Program-made: the position numbers and the translations under genes
Shown: one piece after another, positions 1 to 11,649 of the stretch
Layout: every line of letters starts with the position of its first letter
Position numbering within the stretch: position 1 is the stretch's first letter
Notes under the pieces: model-generated
What the model was told of the DNA's origin: nothing
What the model saw: the letters and a program-made list of their open reading frames with translations, nothing else
Database searches by the model: none
From: Coriaria nepalensis
Lineage: Eukaryota > Streptophyta > Magnoliopsida > Cucurbitales > Coriariaceae
Direction of reading: 5' to 3'
Assembly (NCBI GenBank): GCA_027186245.1
Contig: CP114500.1
Location: 630,001-694,000, forward strand
Length of the DNA: 64,000 nucleotides

Positions 1-2040
1 AAGTCAACCAGTTGGGCAAACAAGTACGCTTCAGCTAGTGAAAAAAGTGTATCGATGAGAGCATAATCAGGCTCATCAAAAGAATCCTGCACTAGAGTGT
101 TGCCATAGGTCTCGACTTTATCTTCCTTAGACAGCTCTTTGAATCCATGATATGCTACTTTCACATACTTGTGCCTATCCATCTGTTCAATGCAAACACT
201 AATTCCAATCACTCAAGCTCTGTGATTCGAGGCAAAACATAGGCCAGCTGAGAGGGGGGGGGGGAATGGAAATAGAAACTATGAATGAGAAACAACAGGG
301 ATAACCTTCAAGATGTTGCCTCGCTTTTTATCAAGTACCAAGCCTCTGACCATATATTTCCAATCAAATGACCACCCGAGCAGCTGCAGAAGAAGAAATT
401 CTTAGAAAAACTAAATAAATATTGCTACCGAGTCCAGATTTTAAGAACTGAAAAAGGGAAAAGGGAGAAAATGTGAAGGACAATATGCTATATGATTAAG
501 CCATCGAGAGGAGAAATCACTCGGTACTAGTTATCACCACATTATTCATAATGCAAGGGAGAACAACATTCAAAAATTCCTGAATAGCAAAAGACATGGA
601 AGCAAAAAAGGACAAACCTCTGAAGGATATCCCAAATCATAGACCAATTTTCTTATTGTGCCTTCGTATGCGAGAGATTCAAAAGTTTCAGGCTTGTATT
701 GTGCTAATGTGTAATCCATATCAAAACCTACAGCAACAATATTCTTCATATTCAAAGATCTATTGCAAAATATTTGCTTTCCTATATCAATTTCTCGTCC
801 TCCTCCTGGTGAGGACCATACACGAGGTTCCTGGTGATCATGCATCTTGTGATCCTCTCCCATTGATAAAATGGCATGCAGCTGAAAAGGTCCTGATTGT
901 TTTTTAGCAGGGGAAAAACCGATAACATATAAAATATTAGATTTAAGTGTTGAATATGACACGTATAAGAGTGAAATGTTCATTGACATCTCAATCCAAA
1001 GTCCAACACAGCAATTTCTCAAAATTACATCTCCAGCGAGGAGCCAACAATATGCAGAAACTTCCTGGAAGTGTTATCATTGTTTTGGCTGTCAAGTATT
1101 TTGTATCAAGTGATTTCATTTCTAAAGTCATACCCATTCTAATTAAGTTTCAACCACCAAAAGTACCCAAACCAAAGAAAGAGGAAAATGAAAAAAAAAA
1201 AAAAAAAAACAGAGGTGCCCACAATCTAAGCTCCTTTTCAATACAGAGGCCTAACACGCAAATAGAAGCAAACAAAAGTTGTCTGCAGCTATATTTTCCA
1301 TATCGATAATGCAAGCGTACTAAGATAAAGAATGATCAGTCTACGAGTCTCCATTATTAACCACTAAAATAGAAATGGACAACTGTAGATTCTCATTTTT
1401 CCGTAGCTTTTCATTCCACTAATTTTTCTGGAAAAAAAAAAAACCAAGGAACTAAAATCTCCTCGCAAACTTATCTGCCTTATCAATAAAAAAAAAAGGC
1501 GCAAAGTAAATAGCACTATCTTCGAACTTGAAGAATCCTCAGATGCGCTCCAAGGAATCCCCAAAACCAAGTCAAATCCTAGAACCCATAATTTTTCTTA
1601 CATAACTCATTCATCAATTCCTACTTCTCCAGATAATCTCTTAAGAGGAAGAAGAAGAAGTTTCATCTTGTGATGTAACCATCGTAAAAGACAAAAACAG
1701 CAAATCAGAGAGGTACACTAAGCTTATTAGGATTAAAAAAATTCGGACCTCAAATTAAAGAAAGATAAGACCAAAAGAAGGCATAAACACTACTGAAAAC
1801 TGATCGGACAAAATTTTAAACTACTTTGAACGAACTCATTAATGCACAAGAAACCTACTGTAGATAACAATATAACAGCCATTAAAGCACTAAATCAGCA
1901 AGAAAATACGAACCTAGGGTATGAATTCCTCGCGATTTCCTTGAAGATTGATCGCAGTCTCTGAGAAAAACTCGAGGAGAGAAGAAAGGAGGCAAGGATT
2001 CGGGGAAGAAGATAGAGAGGCAGAAGGAAAACGGTTTCTT
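1..2040 (-). CDS. Cytosolic purine 5'-nucleotidase-like HAD hydrolase, 5' part only
   Basis: This belongs to the HAD-superfamily IG 5'-nucleotidases (NT5C2-like, PF05761), which dephosphorylate IMP/GMP-type nucleotides in the cytosol. A 5' leader exon (about 2035-1914) ends at the donor CTAG|GTTCGT. Coding exons are 863-618, 383-306 and 182 to beyond base 1. Translation probably starts at 863 with MGEDHKMHDH. HAD motif I is visible as GFDMDYTLAQYK, where the first Asp would be the nucleophile. Exon 2 reads LLGWSFDWKYMVRGLVLDKK and exon 3 begins MDRHKYVKVAYHGFKEL, both in the order expected for the family. The reading frame is open across all junctions seen. The C-terminal two thirds, with HAD motifs II to IV, lie outside the window. 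The family call is firm; intactness of the whole gene cannot be judged. Confidence 0.88.
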
Positions 2041-2061
2041 TGAAATGCGCATGGCGGGTTT

Positions 2062-2068
2062 TTATATA
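2062..2068 (-). promoter_or_regulatory. TATA box of the 5'-nucleotidase gene
   Basis: TATATAA on the minus strand lies about 150 bp upstream of the leader-exon donor at 1914, at a suitable distance from a transcription start near 2035. The placement is inferred from sequence only. Confidence 0.5.
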
Positions 2069-2129
2069 GGCATTTGGGAAAATAGTAAAATAAAAGAAAG
2101 AAAATTAGAGGGAACCGGTTCCTAGCATT

Positions 2130-2820
2130 AGTGCTCGGAAAACAGAATACAAAGAGAATCTGAAATGGATGACATTGACAGCTGTGCAATTTTACAAGTT
2201 GGAAATGGAAGTTGCAGCGATGGACATGTAAGCTTAAAAAGAAATGGCTGAATGGGCATTTGGGAACGATTATTCCCTTCCGGAATTAAATTATCCCTAA
2301 TGGGGGTAAGAATCAATTCCCAGAATACGAATCGTATATACTCTGGAAGCGAATGAATATGGGCTGAAACTGGGATATTGACAGGTAGCGTCGATAAACT
2401 GCCCGCCGGGAAAGGATAGTATTGGAAATAAATGTTTAAAAAAAACAAAAAAAAAACGTGGGCTTTTTTTCTCTCGAACCTTTTGTCCGGTTTCTGCAAC
2501 TGAAAAAACCGTCCAGTGGCGGGTAAATCTAACGTCCCAGTGGCGGGTAATAAGAAGTTATCTTAATTAAGATATAGACGTGAGTCATGAGGTCATTACG
2601 AAACTTAATTATGGCAATTTTTTATTGCATGAAATTAATTACATATTTATTATTTAAGCAGTTTGACTCAAATCATGGATCCAACTTTTTTCTTTACTAT
2701 ATTACCTCATGGCAAAAACCTTTTGATCCAGTGGCCGGTTCTTTTTGTGTGTTTTTAGTCTGTTAAAGGATCGGGGCCCAAGACCAATATTGAAGCAGAT
2801 TGGGGCCCAAATTTTCGTAT
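2130..2820. other. Intergenic stretch, nothing recognised
   Basis: AT-rich sequence between the divergent 5'-nucleotidase and thylakoid-lumen genes. Short open frames here have no recognisable domain. The phrase cagtggcgggtaa occurs twice near 2515 and 2540 as a short local duplication. Confidence 0.5.
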
Positions 2821-2921
2821 TGGAGGGATGGAAAAAAAAATGACCAAAAAAAAAATAGCCGAGAATAATTTATCCACTAACACATCGCAACACGAGAACA
2901 ACGCTCAGACGCTTAACGGCA

Positions 2922-4430
2922 ATGACAACGGTTTTATCTTCGGCCGCTCCTCCACTCTCACAGTGATCTCATCACTCTCTCCAAATTATCTAGATTCAAA
3001 AAATCAAGAGAAGCGCGTTCAAATTCGCGCCAAGTACTCACGCAGAGACATCGCTTTGCTCTCACTCATAGCTCTCGTACCTTCTCTGTCTGTATCTGCT
3101 CCTGCAGCTGCATTCGAATTCGGCATCTGTAGGCACGATCCATCTCTTCTTTACATTTCTTTTTCTTTGCTGTTGAAAGCTTAATTTCTTGTACACTCGA
3201 AGCTGGACCAAAGGATTGGCTTAGAGGGCAAAAGAATAAGGCCTCCAAGTTCCTCTTGGCGCCGATTGATTCCTCTCGAAACAGCCTTCGCACAGAATAT
3301 ACATTACTCAGTACGTCGCCCTCTCTCTGTATCTTTTTCTGTTATTTTTTGTTACATTATGAAGTTCATTTGGATGTTCATATGAGCCAGCGACTCTCCT
3401 GCTTCGAGTAAGGACCTAGAGGAAGTTCGTAATCTGCTTATTTCTGCTGCTAGGGATTGCGTTCCACAAGTTAGGAATTCGTTTGTTCAGTTTCGAGCAA
3501 ACACTGGGGTCGAGATTCGGATAAATCAATATTTTAATTGTTCTTTTTTTTTGGTTATCTGTGCTGTGCATTTTGATCTATAACTCCTGTTTAGTGATCC
3601 AGATGGTAGTTTACTGAAATTGATCAACTCTGGAACTTTAGACTCCAAAATATTCTCTATTAGTCTCTACTCTACAATGACTTAGGGTCTCGGAGAACAT
3701 AAAACTATTAAGATTGAAGAAGAAGATCTAGCTTGCGCCATTTTTCTCCTTAATGCAAGTTAAGCAATTAATATTCTAAGTCCACAGGTTTGTACCTTTA
3801 AATTGGTTGTGAAGAATGCATCCTCGTTACTCGACAGTAAGGATCCAGCAAAACTGGAAGCTGAGGCTATGCTAAAAGACCTTATAAGGTAGTCGCTGTT
3901 CTATCTACCGTAGGCTAGTTTATCTTTTGTTAGATATTCTGATGTAGCCTTTGGGAGTTCCGGAACTTTCCCGCTTCACTTGTATAGGAGGTGATAGTTA
4001 TCCCCATTTCAATTCATAGTAGGAGATACGGATATATTTTGAATGACCTCTTAAAAATTTTGTTCAGCAAGTAGTTCTGTGATAAATTTTTAAAACTCCA
4101 TTCTGGTCCTTATAATTTCCTTGTTTCCGTTGATGTAGCTCTTTTCACTTCTCTTAATCGCACGCAGATGAAACTGATCTTCAACTCAGTTCTGACAGGT
4201 ATGACTTCCATAACAATCTACTATGTCCTTGCAAATTTATGGATGTTATGTTGTTAGGTTGACGTTAATTTTAGTCACTTCATTCATTAATTATTCCACT
4301 AGGTTGTTACTTTTATATCGGCTCATTTTTCTCTTTTAATTGCAGAGGGAAGGTAGTAGATGCCCTGATAGACACCATATCATCCCTTGACAAATTTGAG
4401 CAGGGTATAAAGGAGTGTCTTGGGGCTTAA
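2922..4430 (+). pseudogene. Thylakoid-lumen protein (MPH2/TLP16.5-like), probably disabled
   Basis: Exons can be traced at 2922-3128, 3203-3310, 3387-3514, 3788-3888, 4139-4198 and 4346-4430. Together they resemble the plant thylakoid-lumen 16.5-kDa protein (At4g02530, MPH2), linked to photosystem II maintenance in high light. A twin-arginine lumen signal is visible (SRRDIALLSLIALVP ending SAPAAAFEFG), followed by SGPKDWLRGQKNKASKFLLAP and a C-terminus DKFEQGIKECLGA. Three defects are seen. The natural transit-peptide start (ATG at 2922, MTTVLSSAAPPLS) is in a different frame from the lumen signal. The donor after exon 3 is AT instead of GT at 3515. An in-frame TAA sits at 4155-4157 in exon 5. 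A longer open frame from 2828 bypasses the first defect but lacks a normal transit-peptide start. Family assignment is moderate; loss of function is likely. Confidence 0.65.
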
Positions 4431-5341
4431 AGTTTTGTGGTGGATAGCTGTGCTTTAACAATGAAGAAGCATTTGGTGGAACTTAGAACATAACGAAGCT
4501 TGAAGTATGCCATTCTGGATTCATTTTTCCATTGTTATTTTGATTTCAGTCATTTATTTTCCATTGTACTATTTAAGGCAATACTACTTAAATTTGCAAT
4601 ACTGTAATAGTTACCGACCACATAGCTGGACACTCTCTCCCGTCTTCAATTAGTTTCTGAACAGTATTAACCATCTCTTCTCATATACCTTCATAGCAAC
4701 TTTTTTCTAATACTTTTTATGGGAGGGGGAACCCAGGATGGGGAGGAGAATGGGGGGAAATCTGGGGATTTGACCCTGAAATGTATAGGTTCCCAAGTTG
4801 GTTACTTAACCATATCTTCTTAGTACAACCTGTTAAACATCTTTGAGAAGCAAATTGGTTATTTGATATTTTCTTCCTTATAAAGGTATGTTGGTGCCAC
4901 ATTTTTTAAGGGTTAAACAAGGTAGGCGAGAATAATCTCTAAGAAGATGTATCTTCTATGCTTATTATTTTCCTTATGGAGAAGTTATTGAAACATATAT
5001 AAAACGAGCCAGTATATGCTGATTTTCAAAAAAAGAAAAAAAAAAAAAAAGGGTATATGCCTATGATTTTTTTCTTTTTCGAATAACCATCAGAGTACAT
5101 TCTTCTTCTGTTTGGATGGTCCACATCTTTAGATTTAGTTCTCAGGTGAACTACAAACAATGATGTCTACAACTATACTGTAACTCGGAGTTGACACCTA
5201 TAGTAGTTATTTTATGACTTGTCTGTTTTCCCTCTGCAGAACTGTTTAATGAACAAGAGGCCTGTACCAAGTGGTCGTGATGATTTAGCATCCAATACCC
5301 TCAGGGTTTTTAGCTCTCTGAAATGATATCATCCATTCTCT

Positions 5342-6920
5342 CTATGGATCAGTTAAATTTGGCGATCCTGATGCCTGCACCAGATACAAGCGACAGCATG
5401 GTGTTCCATCATCAGGGTTGGTTTGTACTGACCTAGGCAAGCTACGCAGTTTGTTGAACAGATTCATTGGATCATGCATAAGCCCAAAGTGAGCATCTGG
5501 ATCACCAATCTGTGACAGTTTGACATTAGAAAAGCCAATAGATGGCAAGAGTTGATCAGGCCAATCACTATAGAAGTGGAACATAGAATTTGAAAGTGTT
5601 GTTGATGATTTATTCATGAAATCTGCTAAGAGAACTGTCTGGGTAATGGTGCACTTGTCAGCTATAATTTTCAAAACTTGCATGGCCTGAGAGTGGGAAA
5701 GGTAGTAGAGGATTCCTTCAAGAACCCACACTGTGTTTTTCTCTGGTACAAACCCTGCCGCTTGAAGCTTTTCAAGCCAGTCGATGCCTCTGATGTCAGC
5801 CGCTACTCTAGTTAGGGATTTTGCCATCATCACTAGATGCTGGTCCTCTGTAGATTCCATTCCTTCCTTAACAAGACTGGATTTCACTTGCAATACTTCT
5901 GGAAAATCAACTTCATAGACATCACATTCCTTCAAGCAGCTCAATCGGTATGCCCTTGCATCCATACCTACATTGATGAGGTAATCATTAAAAAAAAAAA
6001 AAACATATACATATATATATATATATTAACGATGGTATTTGTGCTTCTGAACGTGATTAACTGCACTAAAAATTGTGTTTAAATTTAGTTAAAAGTTTTT
6101 TTTTTGGAACATAAATTGGGAGGCAGGTCATTAACTAGTCTGGTGACTGTCTAGATTCAAATTGTTTGCCATTCTGTTTTTCTTTTATCCAAACTTAAGT
6201 CTATTTGTAAATTTTTGTTGTTTTCTATGTTAGTCTAATGCCTTAGATGTAATGTTTTTTTTTTTTTGGCCAAAAAAAAAATTCTAGAAGGAACCTTTTT
6301 TGTTTATCAGATTTTGCCTTTTTCAGTTTGTCTTTGGTTTTCAGACGGTATCTTTGCACTTTGCTGAGATAAGGTAGTAATTTTTGACAAGGCAGCTTGG
6401 ACAAACACCATTCTAGAGACTAAAGAGGTAGCTGTTATTTAGTATCTGATTTTCAGGCTTCTCCATCTGGCATATAAAATATTTGACAACATTCTGGAAA
6501 TAAACCAGTTTAATCAAATGCAAGAATCTGGACAGGTCAAAAATACTAACCTGCGCCAAGGAGAACAACCTGTGAACCTCTGCTAGTAAAGGAAGTGAGA
6601 GCACTTTCGAGTTTCGAGTCAAACCAGAGGGTACGAACAGCAAGGATCACTCCAGAAGTTTCTCTTGCATTATTCATTCGATCTTTCTTTATCTTCTCGT
6701 AGAAGCTTCTCAGGTAAGTCTCCCCTGCAAGTAAGGCTGCAAGTGGATCATTAGTTACATGCTTCCATAGGGCTCTTCCAGCTGCTGTTTGGCAAGCTGA
6801 CCGTTGGAGAGAATCCCACTCATGTTCGATTCTTGCATGGACTTCTCTTACACTGTCCGTGAATAAAACATCCGGAAGCTTTAGCTCGGGCCAAAGTGAA
6901 CCATTTTCTTGATCAGACAT
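5342..6920 (-). CDS. SAM-dependent methyltransferase of the LCMT/PPM family
   Basis: This is a two-exon gene. Exon 1 is 6920-6551, starting MSDQENGSLWPEL, and exon 2 is 5967-5342. Together they encode 331 residues with no interruption. The SAM-binding motif I crosses the splice junction and reads VVLLGAGMDARAYRL, the GAGxDxRxYRL signature of leucine carboxyl methyltransferase-like enzymes (PF04072). Later landmarks are an acidic strand end (DVYEVDFPEVL) and the motif VLEGILYYLS, also typical of the family. The true substrate is unknown: plant members are usually annotated as uncharacterised O-methyltransferases and are not the PP2A methyltransferase itself. Longer in-frame starts upstream exist (to 7061), but the extra residues look like untranslated leader. 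A 20-bp TC run at 7181-7200 lies upstream. Confidence 0.85.
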
Positions 6921-7069
6921 GCTTTTATGTAACTTGGAAGTAAAAATTGGTAAGGAGAACAAGGTAAGGAGATAATGCATCCTACTTTTTTGTAGGAAGG
7001 GTTTATGAGAAGAGTAGATGCTAGTTTGAGTGTAATGGGATAAGAAAGATTGCAGCCACACACAACCAA

Positions 7070-8690
7070 CGCTTCAGAAAAAAGCTCAAATCGTATCTAC
7101 CTTATTTGCTTGATGAAAAGGAAGGCAACTATATGATCCACGACAACCCCATAAATCTCATATTTTTCTCTATTTAGAGTTCTCTCTCTCTCTCTCTCTC
7201 GAGCCGGTTATTAGGGAAAAAGGGTCACTTGGGTGGGTCCCAACTTGGACATATAAATAAGTAGTTCGTCGTTTTTTGTTGTCATGACTCATGTCAAGTC
7301 CCTCCTCAATCCCCGTTATAATTAGGCCCCACTTAAAATTGTAACTGGGACCTTCAGCCTTGTGAGTAGCTGGCTTTTGTTTGGCAATGTGGCTTTTGAA
7401 GGTTTCAGTTGTTGTCATGTTTTGGCAGTTTGGACGCCCGTTTACAAAGCTACATTTAGGGTTACATGAAGTGGGTTTGCAAATTGAATTTCCTTTCCAG
7501 ATCACTGTCTCTGTCCAATGCCATAGGCCGGTCAATCTAACATGCCAGTGCTTGCGGACGTGGATTCATATGGTACATGAGGTAGTGGTGAAAAAGAAAA
7601 ATAGAAAAGGTGTACCTTTTATTATGTTCTTCCCGCCACCGACGCATGATTTATACGAGGGAAGATTGAAAACTTGCGTGTCCGTTTGGCTATCGCATTG
7701 AGGTATAAAATGATTGCATTTCATAGATACTTGGGAGGAAATCAAGAAAAAAAAAATATCGCGTTAAATTGAGCCAAATAGGCACAGGGTCCGACACCAG
7801 CAAAGCTCATTAATTTTCCTGATAGCGTATCGCGATTGAGGCTAGGTTGGAGAGCTAGAATTGAATGCAACTGGTAGTTAAAGGCAACTAGTTAAATGGT
7901 TGCTTTATTAGTGTATACTCAAGTTAATCGAGTAATCTAGTGTTTGGGAAAAAAAATTTATTTAGGTAAATACCCTTTCCTAAAATATTTTTTTTTTCTT
8001 TTTATATTTTTTGTTTAATAAATATCTTTACTTTAGAGATTATTTTAAAAGTTAGCACTCGATATTATTTTTGTAAAATACCTTCTTCCTTCTTCTTTTT
8101 TTTTTTTCTTCTTTTTACCCTTTTAAAATATAAATTTTAAAATAAAATAGGATAATTCGTTTGAATTATATAAAAATCAGACGGTCTGTTTTGAATTTGA
8201 AAAAATTGTCATATGATTTAAAATTTAAATTTAAGTTTTGAGCTTGATCTATATGTGTGGTTCAGAGAAGAGAATATGAGATGAGAATTCGAGATGCAGT
8301 CTGCATCTTAGATTGATATCTTACATATCTGGCTGAATGTAGCCGACAGGTGAGATGTCGGTTTGAGATAACCACTCATAAGATTTCAGTCGAGAGAGAG
8401 AACGAGAAAGGGAGAGAGAAGTAGAGAGGAATGAGAGAGAGAGAAACTAGAGAATGCACAATATTTAGGCCAAGAGGGAGAACGAGAAAGGGAGATAGAG
8501 AAAAAGAGAGAGAGAGAGAGAGAGAGAAGAGTTTGAAGATTTCAGATTTCGGTTCGAGATTTAGGGTTTGAAGATTTTGGTTTTGAAGAAGAAGAGTGAA
8601 ATAGTTTGAAGTTTGGATGATGGAGTGAGGTTTGTAACATATGTAATTTCCGATCTCAAATTTTTTTCTTCTATTTTTATAATATTTTCT
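7070..8690. other. Gene-free region with CT and GA tracts
   Basis: No coding sequence is supported. It holds a (TC)10 run at 7181-7200, AT-rich DNA at 7970-8180, and a purine tract at 8390-8530. The purine tract ends in a GA microsatellite and contains the word agaacgagaaagggaga twice, near 8399 and 8478. Confidence 0.5.
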
Positions 8691-8699
8691 TTTTATTTT

Positions 8700-9420
8700 A
8701 GAAGGTTAAAAAGTAAAAGTTGTATTATGGTTTTCCCTTCCAATAACAGTTCTTCTTTGTGTGATTCTTCATCTTGCATATGCTACAATGAGGAGATTGT
8801 TTCTTCTCGAAGTTATGAGCTCCTCTAAAACTGCTTGAATCTTCTGAGCAAGTAGATTAATCTTTATGTCTCCTCTTCTTTGAGTTTATAATTCATTTGC
8901 TCTTTTGCTTGAAAAGACCTAATAAGCTTTGGCCGGGTTAAGGTCTTTAAATCTTTACTTTCTTCAATTGCATCAATCTTGGAATCATACTTGGTTGATA
9001 CACTGGCCAAAATCTTGTCAGTTACATATACTCCAAGTAACTTCATCTAGTTAGATACTTGCAACAATCTGCTGGTATAGCTCTTGACAGTTTCATCTTG
9101 AGTTTTTCAAACTCTCTTAAGATTAAGGAGTCTGATAGTTCTTACCCTTGTTGTTCTTTGAAATTATGTTTTCAAGAGATCTCAAGATTCTTTTGCAACT
9201 TCTACATCCATGATTGGAGTGAAGATGTCATCATTGATTGCTAAATGCAGTGTTGACAGAGCCTTGAAGTTGTTTTACTTAGACACTTTATGTTTTCTTA
9301 TCCATTAGACTGTGTAGTCCACTTCTTCATCATGTTCTTCATACCCCTCATCCACTATCTCACATAGATCGAGTGGCTTCAAGTATGTGGCCATTTTTGC
9401 TGACCAAAACTAGTAGCCTT
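8700..9420 (-). mobile_element. Decayed Ty1/copia gag fragment
   Basis: Reading the minus strand from about 9420 gives FWSAKMATYLKPLDLCEIV, then pieces such as NFKALSTLHLAINDDIFTPI and VKSYTSRLLQVSN, and finally the 8864-9046 stretch with DKILASVSTKYDSKIDAIEES and SFQAKEQMNYKLK. This is the order of the UBN2/gag polypeptide of plant copia retrotransposons. Several stop codons interrupt it, and no protease, integrase or reverse transcriptase follows. The element is dead and truncated at its 3' side. Confidence 0.75.
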
Positions 9421-9570
9421 CTCTAGTAAATCCTGAAAGTCTAATCAAGTTCAACCTTCCAGTAGCTATATCTAACTTGTTTTGTTTTTTTTTTGGTGTT
9501 TGTGGTTTGAAACTGTTTTAGAGGTTTTTAGAAGATGAGTTTGATGAGAATTTGATGGCTACAACGTGTG

Positions 9571-9581
9571 TTCTGATACCA
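9571..9581 (-). other. Copia primer-binding site (initiator Met tRNA)
   Basis: On the minus strand the bases next to the LTR read TGGTATCAGAA, a near match to the TGGTATCAGAGC primer-binding site complementary to initiator methionine tRNA used by plant copia elements. It lies between the LTR and gag, as expected. Confidence 0.75.
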
Positions 9582-9929
9582 TGTTGGAAAAATTAAGGAC
9601 TAGAGTTGGTTTGAGTTTGACTGAACTCGAAAACCAACAACAATCGATTATGTAGTGAAAAAACAGAGAGAACAAAGCAGCATGGGATTAATAAAATCTG
9701 AAACTTAAATTTTATTGATTGAATATGATTAACTAAATAAAAATTACAAATTGAAAACTAAAAATATTGAAGACATGATTACAAACATTAATTGATCATA
9801 AGTCTACTGAATATATAGTAAATCAACTGTTTTAGACCTAAGCAAACAACTTCTAATGTGCACTCTAAACTTAGTAAAATTGTCAAAATGAAATCTAATG
9901 AATATACTTTTCTACCAAATACTCCAACA
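9582..9929 (-). mobile_element. 5' LTR of the truncated copia element
   Basis: The 348-bp segment starts TGTTGG and ends CCAACA on the plus strand, a perfect 6-bp inverted terminus, and abuts the primer-binding site. It contains an AT-rich TATA-like stretch near 9800. I found no second LTR below 8700, so the 3' half of the element is missing. Confidence 0.65.
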
Positions 9930-10393
9930 CATTTCTAATGAGCTTGAAAACTTGTTGGAACCGGATTTGAATCAAAATGAACTCAAACTTGCAGACTTGC
10001 CTTGTTGATCGAGCAACAAATAAATCAAAACTGCAGCTGTTGTTATTATTGATATTATAGACGTTGACCTATTGACCCGTTGAGTATGTTGACCCATCGA
10101 CACATTGAGTCATTGAGTATGTCAATTCATTGAGCCGTCGACCCATTGAGCCATGCTCAGCTATAATAGACTATAATTTTTTTAATTTTGATCCGATCCG
10201 ATCTAACTGATTCTTCTTACAATAAATTTATTTTAGCCTCTTTCAATTGTAGGAACGGTAGTCAACTCTAAAATCCACCGAATCCAAGCAGTCAATTCTG
10301 ATCACTCTTCTTATTCATTAGGAATTAGGAAGTCCTTCTTCAAACACTTTGCCCGGATCATTTTGCTGACAGGAGATAAATAATTACCTGCAG
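9930..10393. other. Gap with degenerate short tandem repeats
   Basis: No gene is seen. Between about 10066 and 10165 the words gttgacc, cattgag and ccgttgag recur in imperfect 9- to 12-bp steps, forming a degenerate tandem array. Confidence 0.45.
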
Positions 10394-11644
10394 GAGTCAC
10401 AAAGGAACGATTGACAGAAGGGCTTTCTCCAAGGCATTGTGCCTTATCACTTGTTGGTGAACTTATAATTTATCCAGAGATTATACACTCATCGATGAAC
10501 TGCATCGTAGGAGGATCTACATTCTTAATGACGAATGCCCAGTTTCCTGAAAAGATAAGTCATTGAATCCCATTTCACAGGTTTTGCATGAACCCAGGCA
10601 ATTATTAATTTGCTTTCGTACGGTTCTTCGATTCCTATTATGAGTATTTAATAAAATTTCCCTCTTCGTGCGTGCAGTTACATGTAAGTGTTGATGCTGC
10701 AACGAAGGAGAGCTTAAAGGCTATTGATAGGCCAATTTAGGGACTTTTGGGAACGATTCATAGTAAGTTTTTAACCTTGTATATATATATTTGAAATTAT
10801 TGGATGTTCCCGTCTCTAATGGATACAGTTTCAGCAAGTAATATAAAATAGAAGAGAATTCTTGTAATTTCTAATTTACTTCCTTTGTGAAAATTACTTC
10901 CAGGATTCCTTAAAATTCCTCAGGGACAAAAACCAGCGAACCGTTTATCGACTTACATTGGTGAAAGGGTGGAACACAGAAGAAATAGATGCTTACTTCA
11001 ATCTCTTTAGTATTGGCAGTCCTGGTTTTATCGAAATAAAAGGCGTCACCTATTGTGAATCGTAAGCTCTTATTTAAATTGTTTATCCATTCTCTCTGAA
11101 AGTGTAACGCTTCTTCAATTTATCGAAATCACTTTGTTCTCCTTGTAGCTCTGCTACATCAAAGTTGACCATGGAAAACGTTCCCTGGCATTCTGATGTG
11201 AAAATCTTTTTCTGAGGCATTAGCTCTTAAGAAGCCAAGGGGCGTATGAAGTTGCATGTGAGCATGCTCACTCATGCTGTGTCCTTTTGGCCAATACCGA
11301 GAAATATAAGGTCCATGGTCAATGGTTTACCTGGATTGACTACGACAAGTTCCATGACCTGGTAACAAAAAATAGCCTCAACAATTTTGTTTCTCAAACA
11401 ACTAAAGATGAATTACCGACCGTTACTGATAGACAAGTTCAATGATGTTTTGCTTTTGTTGAAATTTTTTTTTCAGGTGGCTTCTGGAAAACCTGTTGAC
11501 AGCAAAGATTACATGGCTCCCACTCCATCGTGGGCCGTATATGGAGCGGAGGAAGGTGGATTCGATCCAGATCAGTCTCCTTATCGGAATGAGCGACATC
11601 ACAAATCAAGTCAGATGAAGGACTCTCTTGCTATACAAAATTAG
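10394..11644 (+). pseudogene. TYW1: TYW1 (tRNA 4-demethylwyosine synthase) 3' remnant
   Basis: TYW1 is the radical-SAM enzyme that builds the tricyclic core of wybutosine in tRNA-Phe. Pieces in family order are: GVTKERLTEGLSPRHCALSL (from 10394), TNAQFPEKI (about 10530), SVDAATKESLKAIDRP (about 10690), DKNQRTVYRLTLVKGWNTEE (about 10925), ATSKLTMENVPWHSDVK (about 11155) and PSWAVYGAEEGGFDP (about 11525). Introns are retained, so this is a genomic copy rather than a processed one. Frame is lost at about 10480, 10735, 11205 and 11245. The N-terminal flavodoxin domain and the CxxxCxxC iron-sulfur part are absent. A copia LTR lies just upstream and may mark where the 5' half was lost. Confidence 0.85.
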
Positions 11645-11649
11645 GGGAT

